Program-made: the position numbers and the translations under genes
Source: Hyphomicrobiales bacterium
GTDB lineage: Bacteria > Pseudomonadota > Alphaproteobacteria > Rhizobiales > Xanthobacteraceae
Length of the DNA stretch: 64,000 bases
Direction: 5' to 3'
Assembly (NCBI GenBank): GCA_021730985.1
Contig: JAKFYI010000031.1
Location: 124,001-188,000, forward strand
The notes under the pieces: model-generated
Told to the model about the DNA's origin: nothing
Database searches by the model: none
Seen by the model: only the letters and a program-made list of their open reading frames with translations
Part shown: piece by piece, positions 1-9,814 of the stretch
How the letters are laid out: every line of letters begins with the position of its first letter
Numbering within the stretch: the first letter of the stretch is position 1

Positions 1-1523
1 GCGGCACCATGGTGGTGTCCGACAGCATCAAGGTGAAAGTGACGGCGGCGGCCGGTTCGACCTTCCTCGATCGGATGATCGCGCTGGTCGAGGGCGCGGA
101 ACGCCAGAAGACGCCCAACGAGCTTGCGCTGTCCATTCTCCTTTCCGGCATGACGTTGATCTTCCTGATCGCGGTGGTGACGCTGTGGCCGCTCGCCGGC
201 TACTCCGGAACTGTTCTGTCGGTCACCGTGCTGATTGCGCTGCTGGTCACACTGATCCCGACCACCATCGGCGGTCTGTTGTCCGCCATCGGCATCGCCG
301 GCATGGACCGCCTGATCCGTTTCAACGTGCTCGCAACGTCCGGACGCGCCGTCGAGGCCGCCGGCGATGTCGATACGCTGCTGCTCGACAAGACCGGCAC
401 CATCACGTTCGGCAACCGCCAGGCAACCGAGGTCATCCCCGTGACCGGCGTATCGGAGAGCGAGGCCGCCGAGGCGGCGTTGCTGGCCAGTCTCGCGGAC
501 GAAACCGCCGAAGGCCGCTCGATCGTCACCCTGATGCAGGAGAAGTATCGCGTCGCGGCCATGCAAAAGGCGCCCGACACGCAACTCATCGAATTTTCGG
601 CGACGACACGCCTGTCCGGCGTCAATCACAATGGCCGCAAGCTGCGAAAGGGTGCGGTCGATGCGGTGTTGAAATTCGCGCGCACCGACGCGGGCCGCGA
701 TGTGCCGGAGCCCGCCGGCTTCCGGGCCGCGGTCGATCGCATCGCGCGCTCGGGCGGCACGCCGCTCGGGCTTTGCGACGGCGGGCGCATTCTCGGCGTC
801 ATCCATCTCAAGGATGTGGTGAAAGGCGGCATCAAGGAGCGGTTCGCCGAATTGCGCAGCATGGGCATCCGCACCGTGATGGTGACCGGCGACAATCCGG
901 TCACGGCGGCTGCGATCGCTTCGGAGGCCGGGGTGGACGATTTCATCGCCGAGGCCACGCCGGAGGACAAGCTGCGCTATATCCGCGACGAGCAGGCCAA
1001 AGGCCGGCTGATCGCGATGTGCGGCGACGGCACCAACGATGCGCCCGCGCTCGCGCAAGCCGACGTCGGCGTTGCCATGCAGACCGGCACCCAGCCGGCG
1101 CGCGAGGCCGGCAACATGGTCGACCTCGATTCCGATCCGACCAAGCTGATTGAGGTGGTCGGGATCGGCAAGCAGCTCCTGATGACCCGCGGCTCATTGA
1201 CGACGTTCTCCATTGCCAATGACGTCGCCAAGTACTTCGCGATCATCCCCGCGCTGTTTGTCGTCACCTATCCCGAACTACAGGCGCTCAACGTGATGCA
1301 ACTGGCGACGCCGAACAGCGCGATCCTGTCCGCCGTGATCTTCAATGCGCTGATCATCGTCGCGTTGATCCCGCTCGCCCTGAAGGGCGTGACGTACCGC
1401 CCGGTCGGTGCTTCGGCGTTGCTGCGGCGGAACCTGCTCATCTATGGGATCGGCGGAATCGTCGTGCCGTTCGTCGGTATCAAGCTCGTCGATCTTGTCG
1501 TCACCGCACTCAGGCTTGCCTAA
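1..1523 (+). CDS. kdpB: K+-transporting P-type ATPase subunit KdpB (5'-truncated by window edge)
   Basis: Catalytic ATPase subunit of the inner-membrane KdpFABC potassium pump. About 504 residues are visible; full KdpB is near 690, so the N-terminal membrane helices and most of the actuator domain lie left of the window. The reading frame is open to the first base. The phosphorylation motif DKTGT is present with its Asp codon at 387-389, as are the hinge motif TGDN and [10 protein letters not shown] near 1022-1050. The C-terminal three-helix region follows. The stop TAA overlaps the ribosome-binding site of kdpC, so the two are translated as one operon. kdpA (and any kdpF) should lie just outside. 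The identification is secure; only the start is missing. Confidence 0.97.
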   Translation, partial: GTMVVSDSIKVKVTAAAGSTFLDRMIALVEGAERQKTPNELALSILLSGMTLIFLIAVVTLWPLAGYSGTVLSVTVLIALLVTLIPTTIGGLLSAIGIAGMDRLIRFNVLATSGRAVEAAGDVDTLLLDKTGTITFGNRQATEVIPVTGVSESEAAEAALLASLADETAEGRSIVTLMQEKYRVAAMQKAPDTQLIEFSATTRLSGVNHNGRKLRKGAVDAVLKFARTDAGRDVPEPAGFRAAVDRIARSGGTPLGLCDGGRILGVIHLKDVVKGGIKERFAELRSMGIRTVMVTGDNPVTAAAIASEAGVDDFIAEATPEDKLRYIRDEQAKGRLIAMCGDGTNDAPALAQADVGVAMQTGTQPAREAGNMVDLDSDPTKLIEVVGIGKQLLMTRGSLTTFSIANDVAKYFAIIPALFVVTYPELQALNVMQLATPNSAILSAVIFNALIIVALIPLALKGVTYRPVGASALLRRNLLIYGIGGIVVPFVGIKLVDLVVTALRLA

Positions 1524-1533
1524 GGAGGCCATC

Positions 1534-2133
1534 ATGCTTGCTTATCTTCGTCCCGCCGTCGTGCTCCTCGCGCTGATGGTCGCCCTGACCGGAATTGCCT
1601 ACCCGCTGGCTATCACCGGCGTCGCGCAGGTCGCCTTGCGCGGTCCTGCCAACGGCAGCCTGATCGAACGGAACGGCACCATCGTCGGCTCGGAACTGAT
1701 CGGACAGCAATTTGCGTCCGAGCGCTATTTCCAGCCGCGGCCCTCTGCGACCAGCGCGCCCGATCCGAAGGATTCCACCAAGACCGTGGATGTGCCCTAC
1801 AACGCCGCGAATTCGTCCGGTTCGAATCTGGGCCCTACATCCAAGAAGCTGGCCGACCGGGTAAAAGAGGACGTGGACCGCGTGAAAGCCGGCGGGGCCG
1901 CACTCGTGCCGGCGGACGCCGCGACGGCCTCCGCCAGCGGCCTCGACCCGCATATCAGCCCGGACACTGCGAACCTTCAGGTCGCGCGCGTCGCCAAGGC
2001 GCGTGGCGTCCCGGAGGCGCAATTGCGGGCCCTGATCGTTCGGGAAACGGAAGGGCGTCTTTTGGGATTCCTCGGCGAGCAACGGGTCAATGTGCTCAAA
2101 CTGAATATTGCCCTGGAAGCGCCGCGCTCCTAA
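1534..2133 (+). CDS. kdpC: K+-transporting ATPase subunit KdpC
   Basis: Small single-pass subunit of KdpFABC that helps ATP binding by KdpB and assembly of the complex. It has 199 residues, normal for the family. One N-terminal membrane helix (about residues 6-28) is followed by a periplasmic domain containing the family features GSELIGQ, the FQPRPS segment, the GSNLGPTS segment and the C-terminal VNVLKLN. I chose the ATG at 1534 because AAGGAGG at 1522-1528 sits at correct spacing; an upstream in-frame ATG lies inside kdpB and is implausible. It lies 10 bp after kdpB and 30 bp before kdpD. Confidence 0.97.
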   Translation: MLAYLRPAVVLLALMVALTGIAYPLAITGVAQVALRGPANGSLIERNGTIVGSELIGQQFASERYFQPRPSATSAPDPKDSTKTVDVPYNAANSSGSNLGPTSKKLADRVKEDVDRVKAGGAALVPADAATASASGLDPHISPDTANLQVARVAKARGVPEAQLRALIVRETEGRLLGFLGEQRVNVLKLNIALEAPRS

Positions 2134-2163
2134 TCGCGATAAGCTGCGCGGACAAGGGCCATC

Positions 2164-4842
2164 ATGTCCGCAACCGAAACCCAGAGAGCGTCCCCGGAAG
2201 CCCTCTTGGCCCTCGCCAAGAAGGAAGGCCGGGGGCATCTCAAAATCTTTCTCGGCGCCGCGCCCGGCGTGGGCAAGACCTACGCCATGCTGGCCGCGGC
2301 CCGCGCCGAGAAAGCCGGGGGACGCGATGTGGCCGTCGGTCTGGTCGAGACGCACGGCCGCCAGGAAACCCAGGCGCTGCTCGATCATCTCGAGCCGCTG
2401 CCGCGCAAGCCCATCGCCTACCAAAACAGGGTTCTGCATGAGTTCGATCTCGACGCCGCATTGGCGCGGCGGCCGAGCCTGTTGCTGGTCGATGAGTATG
2501 CCCACACCAACATTCCGGGCAGCCGTCACCCGAAGCGATGGCAGGATATCGACGAACTGCTGGCGGCGGGCATCGATGTCTGGACCACGCTGAACGTCCA
2601 GCATCTCGAAAGCCTGAACGATGTGATCCAGAAGATCACCAGAGTGCGGGTTCGCGAGACCGTTCCGGATCGTGCGTTCGAAAAGGCGGATGACATCGTT
2701 CTGGTGGATTTTCCGCCGGACGAACTGTTGAAGCGCCTGGCCGAAGGCAAGATCTACGTCCAGGAGACGGCCACGCGCGCGGTTGAGAATTTTTTCAAGC
2801 CGCAGAACTTGCGGGCCTTGCGCGAACTCGCACTGCGAAGAGCCGCGGAGCGTGTCGATGCCGACCTCGTCGAGCGCATGCAGGCGCAGGCGATCGAGGG
2901 TCCGTGGGCGGCCGGCGAACGCATCCTGGCGTGCGTCGGGCCGGACACCATCTCGCCCTTGATCGTGCGCACAGCAAAGCGGCTCGCCGGCCTGATGGAT
3001 GCGCCGTGGATCGTGGTGACGGTCGAGCGGCCTGGGGGACATATCGACGAGGTGCAAAGGGGGCGTCTGGATGAGGCGCTGAAACTGGCGGAGAGCTTGG
3101 GCGCCGAAACGAAAATGCTGGTCGGCAACGACCTGCCGGCCGAAATCCTGCGCTTTGCCAAGTTCGAGAACGTGACGCAGATCGTGATCGGCCGCTCCAG
3201 CGGCGGCTTCGTCGCGGAGCTGTTCCGCCGGTCGCTTCCTCACGAGTTGCTTCGCCGGGTGGAGGATATCGCGATCCATTTTGTGACCGGACGCAAGGAG
3301 CCGTCGTCGTGGCTGGCGCGACTATGGCCACGCGGGCCGGGCTTGAAGGTGTTGCCGTTTCTCTGGTCCACATTGGCGGTCGCCGCCGCAGTTGCGGTCG
3401 GCAGCGGCTTGGCTGCGATTGCGCCGCTCCCGAACCTCTCGATGGTATTCTTGCTGGCGGTCCTGTTCTCTGCCGTCAGCTTCGGCATCTGGCCGGCCAT
3501 CTACGCTTCAGCGCTGTCGTTCCTTGCGTACAACTTCTTCTTCATCGAGCCGCTTTACACCTTCACCGTTGCCGCGCCTCACGAGTTGTTTGCGCTGGTG
3601 ATCTTCCTCGCCGTTGCGGTCATGACATCGGCGCTGGGGGGACGGGTGCGCGAACAGGCCCGCATCGCTGCCAGTCGGATGCGGGCGACACGCCGGCTCT
3701 ACGAGTTTACGCGCAAGTTGTCGGGCCTCGTCACCCTGGACGAAATCGCGGAGGGGGCGGCGACCGAGATCAACGCCAGCCTCAACCGCCCGACTGTGGT
3801 TCTGCTCGATCAGAGCGACGACCTGACGCTGCGAGCCGCATGGCCGCCGGAGGACATGCTGGATGCCGCGAGCATGAGTGCGGCGCGCTGGGCGTTCAGT
3901 CACGACGAGCCGGCGGGATTCGAGACCGGAACGCTTCCGATCGTTCCTTGGCTGTTCCTGCCGCTGCGGACGCCGCGCGGACGGGTCGGCGTGATCGGAA
4001 TAGGCCAGCCTGCCGATGGGTCTGCCCTGGATTCCGAATCGCGTGCGCTGCTGGACACCCTTGCCGAGCAGACCGCGGCGGCGTTGGAGCGCGGTTCGCT
4101 CGCCCGCGACATGATTACCGCCCGGACTTCGGCTGAGACCGAGCGCGTTCGCAATACGTTGCTGGCCTCTATCTCGCATGATTTCAGGACGCCGCTGGCC
4201 TCCATCCTGGGTTCCGCGACCAGCCTGCTCGACTATGGCGACAAATTCGACGCGGCGGCTCGGAACGATCTACTGAGCCACATCAAGCAGGAGGCCGAAA
4301 ATCTCGATGCGATGGTCCGCAATCTTCTGGCCATCACCCGGATCGATGCCGGCGGGCTGGAATTGCGCTGGGATTGGGTGGACCTTCGTGAAATCGTCCA
4401 GCGCGTCGTCAGTGCTTCGTTGCGCCGCGGCATCACCCAGACGGTGGCGATCGAGCTGCCTTCCGAACTCCCACTGGTCAGGGCGGATGCGATGCTCATC
4501 GAGCAGGTGTTGGGAAACGTGATTGGCAATGCGCTCATTCACACCGCAAAGGAAACGCGCGTCACGATCGGCGCGGTGACCACGCCGGAGCATGTCTCGC
4601 TGCGTGTCACCGACAACGGCCCGGGCATCGCAGCGGATGTCCTTCCGCACGTTTTCGACAAATTCGTTCGCGCCAAAAGCGTGAGCCAAGCCGAGGGACG
4701 CGAGGGGACGGGGCTGGGGCTTGCGATCGCGAAGGGCGTCATGGATGCGCACGGCGGATCGATCGCCGCGGAAAGTCCGGTGGCCGACGGGCACGGGGCT
4801 CACATCGTTCTGACGTTTCCGCGCACGGAGATGCCGTCATGA
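2164..4842 (+). CDS. kdpD: Osmosensitive K+ channel sensor histidine kinase KdpD
   Basis: Membrane sensor kinase controlling kdp expression with KdpE. Its 892 residues match the family. Domain order: N-terminal KdpD domain with Walker A GAAPGVGKT at residues 31-39, a universal-stress-protein-like domain (about 250-375), four clustered membrane helices (about 400-500), a GAF-like region, then the HisKA/HATPase core. The phospho-acceptor is His672 in SISHDFRTPL; an N box (NVIGNALIHT) and G boxes (DNGPGIA, GTGLGLAI) follow. Its stop overlaps the kdpE start (ATGA). By family knowledge it senses K+ limitation or turgor; no element for its own regulation is evident. Confidence 0.97.
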   Translation: MSATETQRASPEALLALAKKEGRGHLKIFLGAAPGVGKTYAMLAAARAEKAGGRDVAVGLVETHGRQETQALLDHLEPLPRKPIAYQNRVLHEFDLDAALARRPSLLLVDEYAHTNIPGSRHPKRWQDIDELLAAGIDVWTTLNVQHLESLNDVIQKITRVRVRETVPDRAFEKADDIVLVDFPPDELLKRLAEGKIYVQETATRAVENFFKPQNLRALRELALRRAAERVDADLVERMQAQAIEGPWAAGERILACVGPDTISPLIVRTAKRLAGLMDAPWIVVTVERPGGHIDEVQRGRLDEALKLAESLGAETKMLVGNDLPAEILRFAKFENVTQIVIGRSSGGFVAELFRRSLPHELLRRVEDIAIHFVTGRKEPSSWLARLWPRGPGLKVLPFLWSTLAVAAAVAVGSGLAAIAPLPNLSMVFLLAVLFSAVSFGIWPAIYASALSFLAYNFFFIEPLYTFTVAAPHELFALVIFLAVAVMTSALGGRVREQARIAASRMRATRRLYEFTRKLSGLVTLDEIAEGAATEINASLNRPTVVLLDQSDDLTLRAAWPPEDMLDAASMSAARWAFSHDEPAGFETGTLPIVPWLFLPLRTPRGRVGVIGIGQPADGSALDSESRALLDTLAEQTAAALERGSLARDMITARTSAETERVRNTLLASISHDFRTPLASILGSATSLLDYGDKFDAAARNDLLSHIKQEAENLDAMVRNLLAITRIDAGGLELRWDWVDLREIVQRVVSASLRRGITQTVAIELPSELPLVRADAMLIEQVLGNVIGNALIHTAKETRVTIGAVTTPEHVSLRVTDNGPGIAADVLPHVFDKFVRAKSVSQAEGREGTGLGLAIAKGVMDAHGGSIAAESPVADGHGAHIVLTFPRTEMPS

Positions 4843-5531
4843 CCGCGAAGACGCGCGTCCTTGTTGTCGATGACGAGGCGGCCATTCTCAGGTTCCTGAA
4901 GCCGGCACTGGAGGCCAATGGCTACGAAATGGTTTCGGCTGGAACGGTCTCGGAGGCTCTCAAGCGCGTCGCCGCAGAGGTGCCCGACATCGTGGTGCTG
5001 GACCTTGGCCTTCCCGATGGTGACGGAAAAGACGTGATCAAGCGCGTCCGCGAATGGTCGGACGTTCCAATCGTCGTGCTGTCGGCACGCGACCGTGAAA
5101 TCGAAAAGATCGACGCTCTCGATCTTGGCGCCGATGATTTCGTGAACAAGCCGTTCGGCGTCGGGGAGCTGATGGCCAGGATGCGGACAGCGCTGCGCCA
5201 TCGAATGCAGCGCATGGCCGAAACGCCGGTGCTGAAATTGGGCGCATTGGAGATCGACAGCGTCCGTCATCGGGCCAGTCTGGCGGGGCAAGAACTGAAG
5301 CTGACCCCGAAAGAGTTCGAACTTCTGTCCTTCCTGGCGCGTCACGCCGGCAAGGTCATCACACACAAACAGATACTTGCAGCGGTGTGGGGCCCGGCCA
5401 ATACGGAGGATACGCAGTATTTGCGGGTGTATGTGGGGCACCTTCGGCAAAAGATTGAGGAGAGACCGGACGATCCGCGAATTATCGTCACCGAGCCCGG
5501 AATTGGGTATCGGATCGCAGAGACGCTTTAA
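4839..5531 (+). CDS. kdpE: Two-component response regulator KdpE
   Basis: OmpR/PhoB-family transcription factor that activates the kdp operon when phosphorylated by KdpD. It has 230 residues. The receiver domain carries acidic residues Asp11 and Asp12, phospho-acceptor Asp55 in VLDLGLPDGDG, and the conserved Lys in NKPF. The C-terminal winged helix (about 135-230) contains LTPKEFELLSFLARHAGKV and YLRVYVGHLRQKIE. The start codon overlaps the kdpD stop by 4 bp, which implies translational coupling. No clear intrinsic terminator follows before the tRNA gene. Confidence 0.97.
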   Translation: MTAKTRVLVVDDEAAILRFLKPALEANGYEMVSAGTVSEALKRVAAEVPDIVVLDLGLPDGDGKDVIKRVREWSDVPIVVLSARDREIEKIDALDLGADDFVNKPFGVGELMARMRTALRHRMQRMAETPVLKLGALEIDSVRHRASLAGQELKLTPKEFELLSFLARHAGKVITHKQILAAVWGPANTEDTQYLRVYVGHLRQKIEERPDDPRIIVTEPGIGYRIAETL

Positions 5532-5650
5532 CGGTCCATTGCGCGGGCTCCCGCATAAACCGCGCGCGATGCGCCCACTTCACGCCGCATCCCGGCCCGT
5601 CCCAATGACGCCGTTGCCGCGTCCCGGCCCTTGCGCTATTCAGAACGAAC

Positions 5651-5727
5651 GCACCCGTAGCTCAGCTGGATAGAGCGTTGCCCTCCGAAGGCAAAGGTCA
5701 CACGTTCGAATCGTGTCGGGTGCGCCA
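5651..5727 (+). tRNA. tRNA-Arg (anticodon CCG)
   Basis: 77 bases fold as a complete cloverleaf: acceptor arms GCACCCG (5651-5657) and CGGGTGC (5717-5723), D arm GCTC/GAGC, anticodon stem TTGCC/GGCAA with loop CTCCGAA, T arm ACACG/CGTGT with loop TTCGAAT. The anticodon is CCG, reading CGG arginine codons. The 3' CCA is encoded (5725-5727). No integrase or duplicated 3' end was seen nearby, so there is no sign that it is an integration site here. Confidence 0.96.
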
Positions 5728-5856
5728 GCCTCGCTGAAATGCCGTTGCGGCCTTTGCTCGCGCCCCTCTCCCCGCCCGCTATCCGCCCCTTCCGGCCCAC
5801 GCTAAGCTGACCGAAACCCGGGGCAACACCGGGCTGCATACGTATGGGAGGATACC

Positions 5857-6837
5857 GTGGGAGTTGGAATTGCGCCCGGCGCGGTTCGCGCCATGTTTCT
5901 CGCCGTCGCCGCCATCGCGATCACCCTCACCGGAGCCGCGGCACAATCCGCCGACAAATATCCGGACCGCCCGATCAAGATCATCGTGCCGTTCGCACCG
6001 GGCGGCTCGACCGACATCCTGGCCCGCGTGATCGCCCAGAAGATGCTGGAGAACTGGGGCCAGCAGGTCATCGTCGAGACCCGGCCGGGCGCAGCCACCG
6101 TGATCGGAACCGGCGCCGCGGCGCAGGCCGCGCCCGACGGCTACACCGTGCTCATCACGGTGAGCAATCTCGCCACCAATCCCGCGCTGCAGCCTTCGCT
6201 TCCATACGACGCGGTGAAGGACTTCGAGCCGGTCAGCCTGCTCGGCCAGGCGCCGCTGGTGCCTTACGTGCATCCGAAATTCGCGCCAAAGAACATCAAA
6301 GAGCTGGTCGAGTTCGGCAAGAAGAACCCCGTGCCGTTCGGCTCCGCCGGCATCGCCAGCATGACGCATCTCGCCGCCGAATCGCTCAAGGACCAGCACG
6401 ACATCACGCTGATGCAGCATGTCGTCTACAAAGGTGGTGCGCCGGCGCTCACCGACGCGCTGGCCGGCACTATTCCGATGACGATGGCCACCGTGACGCA
6501 GGCGCTGCCGCAATATCAGGCCGGCCTACTCGGCGCGCTCGGTGTCACGTCGGAGAAGCGCCACCGCGCGCTGCCCAACGTTCCGACCTTCCGCGAGCAG
6601 GGCTTCGATGTCGTGGTGACGGAGTGGTACGGCATGTTCGCGCCAAAGGGCACGCCGAAGCCGATCGTCGCCAAGCTCAACGCCGAGATGAAGCGCATCC
6701 TGGCGCTGGACCTCGGCGAGCGCGTCGCTGCGATCGATCTGACGCCATCAACGCCGGAGGAACTCGGCACCCACCTCAAGAAGGAAATCGACCGCTGGAG
6801 CCCGGTGATCAAGAAACTCGGGCTCAAGGCGCAATGA
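5857..6837 (+). CDS. TctC/Bug-family periplasmic solute-binding protein (1)
   Basis: Periplasmic substrate-binding protein of the tripartite tricarboxylate transporter type, 326 residues. A signal peptide ends near AAAQSA. The family opening ([27 protein letters not shown]) and the [12 protein letters not shown] and [15 protein letters not shown] segments are clear. I use the GTG start at 5857 because GGGAGG at 5845-5850 is well placed; an ATG 12 codons inside (5893) would still leave a signal peptide. It overlaps the next Bug gene by 4 bp. No TctA or TctB membrane gene is present, so it must work with a distant permease or be a sensor. The ligand cannot be read from sequence. Confidence 0.9.
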   Translation: MGVGIAPGAVRAMFLAVAAIAITLTGAAAQSADKYPDRPIKIIVPFAPGGSTDILARVIAQKMLENWGQQVIVETRPGAATVIGTGAAAQAAPDGYTVLITVSNLATNPALQPSLPYDAVKDFEPVSLLGQAPLVPYVHPKFAPKNIKELVEFGKKNPVPFGSAGIASMTHLAAESLKDQHDITLMQHVVYKGGAPALTDALAGTIPMTMATVTQALPQYQAGLLGALGVTSEKRHRALPNVPTFREQGFDVVVTEWYGMFAPKGTPKPIVAKLNAEMKRILALDLGERVAAIDLTPSTPEELGTHLKKEIDRWSPVIKKLGLKAQ

Positions 6838-7883
6838 GCATGTTCACTCGCATCCCGCGACGGTTGCCCGTCTGTGTGCTCGCCGGCGTGCTCGCGCTCG
6901 GCGGCGGGCCGGCGGCGGCGCAGGACTCAGCCGCTGGATTCTATCGCGGCAAGACCATCCAGGCGGTGATCGGCTATCCGCCCGGATCCACCTTCGAACT
7001 GTACCTGCGGCTGTTCACGCAACACATGACCCGGCATGTGCCGGGCCAGCCCAACATCATCATCCAGCACATGCCGGGCGCCGGCTCGCTCAAGGCGACT
7101 GGCTATCTCGCCACAGTGGCGGCCCGGGACGGCCTCACCATCGGCATGCCAAATCCCGTCAACACCATCGAGCCGTTGATCGATCCGGAGCGCAGCAAGT
7201 TCGATCCGCGGCAGTTCAACTGGCTGGGAAGCCTCAATTCGGAAATCTCGACCTGCGGCATCTGGAACAAGGCGATCAAGACCGTCGATGACCTCAGAAC
7301 CAAGCCGGTTGCAATGGGCGCCACCGGCCCATCGGCAGGTTCGGCGGTGGACGCCAAGGTGCTGGCTGCGGTGCTCGGTCTCAACTTCAAGCTGGTGACC
7401 GGCTATCCCGGCCTCACCGAGGTGCGGCTGGCGTCGAACCGCGGCGAGGTGGACGGCTATTGCGGGCTGCTCGTCTCGTCGATCAAGACGGACACCGCCG
7501 ACGATTACAAATCGGGCCGCATGACGGTGGCGATTCAGATGGGGCTGAAAAAGCACGACGAGTTCCCGAACGTGCCGAACGCGTTCGATCTCGTCACCAA
7601 GGAAGAGGACCGCCAATTGTTCCGCCTGATCTTCGGGCCTTGGACCTACGGCCGCCCGCTGCTGGCGCCGCCGGGCGTGCCGGCGGATCGCGTCGCCGCG
7701 CTGCGCAACGCGGTGAAAGCGACGCTCGACGATCCGCAGTTCCGCGCCGAGGCGAACAAGATCAACCTCGAGATCCAGCCGGCCGCGCCCGGCGCGATCG
7801 AAAAGGTGCTGGCCGACATCTATGCAACCCCTCAGCCGGTGCTGGAGCGCGCGCGCGACCTGCTCGGCGTCAAGAACCGCTAG
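6834..7883 (+). CDS. TctC/Bug-like periplasmic binding protein (divergent type, 2)
   Basis: Second binding protein of the pair, 349 residues, from an ATG that overlaps the previous stop (ATGA at 6834-6837). A signal peptide is cleaved near GGGPAAAQDSA. It belongs to the divergent Bug subgroup that starts with FYRGKTI and carries an MPGAGSLKATGYLA segment in place of the usual RPGAGG region. LLAPPGVPADRVAALRNA near the C-terminus is typical. Translational coupling to the upstream Bug protein and to the downstream aldo/keto reductase (2 bp gap) suggests one operon for uptake and reduction of an unknown organic acid or carbonyl compound; this is inference. Confidence 0.82.
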   Translation: MSMFTRIPRRLPVCVLAGVLALGGGPAAAQDSAAGFYRGKTIQAVIGYPPGSTFELYLRLFTQHMTRHVPGQPNIIIQHMPGAGSLKATGYLATVAARDGLTIGMPNPVNTIEPLIDPERSKFDPRQFNWLGSLNSEISTCGIWNKAIKTVDDLRTKPVAMGATGPSAGSAVDAKVLAAVLGLNFKLVTGYPGLTEVRLASNRGEVDGYCGLLVSSIKTDTADDYKSGRMTVAIQMGLKKHDEFPNVPNAFDLVTKEEDRQLFRLIFGPWTYGRPLLAPPGVPADRVAALRNAVKATLDDPQFRAEANKINLEIQPAAPGAIEKVLADIYATPQPVLERARDLLGVKNR

Positions 7884-7885
7884 TC

Positions 7886-8716
7886 ATGATCGCCGTTCCC
7901 AAACTGCCGGCGCACGGCGCCGAAATCCCTGCGCTCGGCTTCGGCACGTCGCCGATGACCGGCTCGTTCTCGGCCGATGAGATCGTCACCGCGCTGAAGG
8001 CGGGCTACCGCCACATCGACACCGCCCGGAAATACGGCACCGAGCGCGAGGTCGGGCAGGCCATGCGCGCCTCCGGCGTGCCGCGCGCCGACATTTTCCT
8101 CACCACCAAGGTGTCGCACGAGAACCTGCGCGAGGCCGACTTCGCCCGCTCGGTGGAGGAAAGCCTGAATGCGCTCAAGGTGGATTACTTCGATCTCCTC
8201 ATGATCCACTGGCCCAATATCGAAATTCCGGTGCCGGAGGCGGTGAAGGGGCTGGCCAAGGCGAAGCGGCAGGGCATCGCACGGCACATCGGGGTGGCGA
8301 ACTTCAACACCACCCTGCTGGACCAGGCCTTGAGCGTCTGCCCGGAGCCGATCGTCGCGCTGCAGGCCGAGTACCATCCCTATCTCGACCAGACCAAAGT
8401 GCTGGCGGCCTGCCGCAAGCACGGGCTCGCGTTCGTCGCCTATTGCCCGCTCGGCCGCGGCCGCCTGTTCGACGACAAGGTGTTGCAGGAGATCGCCGCT
8501 GGCCGCGGCCGCACCGTGGCGCAGATTGCGCTGCGCTGGCTGATGCAGCAGGGCGTCGCGGCGATCCCGCGTTCGTCGAACCCCGAACGCATCGCAGCAA
8601 ACCTCGACGTGTTCGATTTCACCTTGTCGGACGACGAGATGCGCCGCATCGCCGCGCTGAAGCGGCCCAACGGGCGCATCGCCGATCCGAAGGGGCGCGT
8701 GCCACCCTGGGACTAA
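7886..8716 (+). CDS. Aldo/keto reductase
   Basis: Cytosolic NAD(P)H-dependent carbonyl reductase of the AKR superfamily, 276 residues, (beta/alpha)8 barrel. Tetrad residues are visible: Asp in GYRHIDTARKYG, Tyr in the same segment, Lys in TTKVSHENL and His in LMIHWPN. The C-terminal cofactor segment IPRSSNPERIAANLDVFDF is conserved; it resembles 2,5-diketo-gluconate reductases. I chose the ATG at 7886, two bases after the upstream stop. A longer open frame upstream overlaps the Bug gene and is rejected. The substrate is unknown. Confidence 0.9.
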   Translation: MIAVPKLPAHGAEIPALGFGTSPMTGSFSADEIVTALKAGYRHIDTARKYGTEREVGQAMRASGVPRADIFLTTKVSHENLREADFARSVEESLNALKVDYFDLLMIHWPNIEIPVPEAVKGLAKAKRQGIARHIGVANFNTTLLDQALSVCPEPIVALQAEYHPYLDQTKVLAACRKHGLAFVAYCPLGRGRLFDDKVLQEIAAGRGRTVAQIALRWLMQQGVAAIPRSSNPERIAANLDVFDFTLSDDEMRRIAALKRPNGRIADPKGRVPPWD

Positions 8717-8881
8717 CGGCCTACGCCGCGCGTTAGCTTGCTGTCGCGTTCGAGACACACCGCCGCCGATCAAATAAGGCGGAGGGCGACATGCGGATTT
8801 ACAGCCCCGGCGAAAGGCCGATAATGCCCGCAGCCTTGCGCCGCGGCGCCTCGTCAGTTCACCCCGGTTCGGAGTATGCCG

Positions 8882-9154
8882 ATGCAGAAACTTGCGGCGC
8901 TTGGGTTCCTTCTGGCGATTAGCGGTCCCGCTTTCGCGCAATCGCATTCGGCCGAGGACGAAGCCGCCTGCACGCCGGACGTGATGCGGCTGTGTTCGGA
9001 GTACATCCCGAACCGTGAGGCGATCGTCGCCTGTCTGGTGCAGAAGAAAAGAGAGATGAGCCCCGACTGTTCCAGGGTGTTCGCGCGCCAGCGCGTGTCC
9101 GAGGATGAGCGCCGCAAGGGCCGCAAGCCGACGGTCGGCCAGAACACGCAGTGA
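8882..9154 (+). CDS. Small secreted cysteine-rich protein (GLG1-like Cys repeat)
   Basis: 90-residue predicted periplasmic protein: a signal peptide (MQKLAALGFLLAISGPAFAQ) and then about 70 residues with four cysteines. The spacing C-x7-C ... CL ... SPDC with an Asp after the first Cys resembles the short Cys-rich repeat named after Golgi GLG1, which occurs in many alphaproteobacterial secreted proteins of unknown role. ATG 8882 is preferred over 8876 because GGAG at 8871-8874 fits only the second. It is convergent with the next gene, leaving 12 bp between stops. No function can be assigned. Confidence 0.72.
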   Translation: MQKLAALGFLLAISGPAFAQSHSAEDEAACTPDVMRLCSEYIPNREAIVACLVQKKREMSPDCSRVFARQRVSEDERRKGRKPTVGQNTQ

Positions 9155-9166
9155 TGGCCGAACGCG

Positions 9167-9781
9167 CTAGCGATGAGCCGAGCGCGCCATCGCGCTCGCA
9201 GCCCCATCGTTCATCTGCCGCAGCGTGTTGACGAAATCCTCCGGCAGCATCCATGGCGACGGCGCGGTCAGTCCCGCGAAGTGCGCGATGTTGCCGGCAA
9301 ACGCGTTGCAGTTGTAGGTGGCCGCGTTCCAGGCCGGCGAGTTTGCCTGCAGGTGACGGATCTTGGCGACGATCGCCTTATAGTCCGCGGCGCTCAGCAT
9401 GATGCGATAGCGCGCGGTGGTGTACTCCAGCTCCAGGTCGCCATCGCTCGCGCCGGTCTCGGATGGCACCGGCAGGATGTGGCCGATCAGATAGGTCAGC
9501 GCGCTGTCGCCGCGTGGATGCAAGCCGGCAACGTTCTTGGCCGTCAGCTTCTGACCGACGCGGCCGAACACCACGAAGGTGTGGCCGTAGCTGAACGCGG
9601 AGCGCGAGCGGAATTCAATGAAGTAGCGCTGCGCAAATGCACCGGCCGCGGGCCGCGACGGCGCATCGACGTGAGAAGCGTCGGCATCTTCAGAGAGCGC
9701 GGCTTGCGCGAACGCCGAGTGCGGCAGAACGATCGAGAACGCAAAGGCGCACAGCGCCGCGGCAAGGCCGAAGCTTTTCAT
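9167..9781 (-). CDS. Secreted protein, possible permuted papain-like (NlpC/P60-type) fold
   Basis: 204-residue exported protein with a signal peptide ending near SAFAQA (residue 26). Two motifs stand out: YGHTFVVFG with His67 and YNCNAFAGNIAHFAG with Cys158. His before Cys, with a hydrophobic helix after the Cys, is the arrangement of circularly permuted NlpC/P60 or LRAT-like enzymes, so a thiol hydrolase acting in the envelope is possible. This is inferred from motifs only. The upstream minus-strand gene is a tiny lipoprotein ending in its own terminator, so this gene probably has its own promoter. Confidence 0.75.
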   Translation of the reverse strand: MKSFGLAAALCAFAFSIVLPHSAFAQAALSEDADASHVDAPSRPAAGAFAQRYFIEFRSRSAFSYGHTFVVFGRVGQKLTAKNVAGLHPRGDSALTYLIGHILPVPSETGASDGDLELEYTTARYRIMLSAADYKAIVAKIRHLQANSPAWNAATYNCNAFAGNIAHFAGLTAPSPWMLPEDFVNTLRQMNDGAASAMARSAHR

Positions 9782-9814
9782 GAGATGAGACTCCGCACGT
9801 CTGGAAGAATGAAA

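Noticed and set aside
1510..3279. A 589-codon minus-strand open frame across kdpC and kdpD
   Set aside because: Antisense shadow of well-defined genes caused by high GC at third positions; no recognisable protein.
5651..5727. tRNA-Arg as an integration site for a mobile island
   Set aside because: No integrase, no second copy of the tRNA 3' end in the following 20 kb by eye, and ordinary genes follow.
8790..8921. A 43-codon frame with GGAGG upstream before the Cys-rich protein
   Set aside because: Good ribosome-binding site but the product has no signal, domain or typical codon use and overlaps the better supported gene at 8882. Kept as a remote possibility only.
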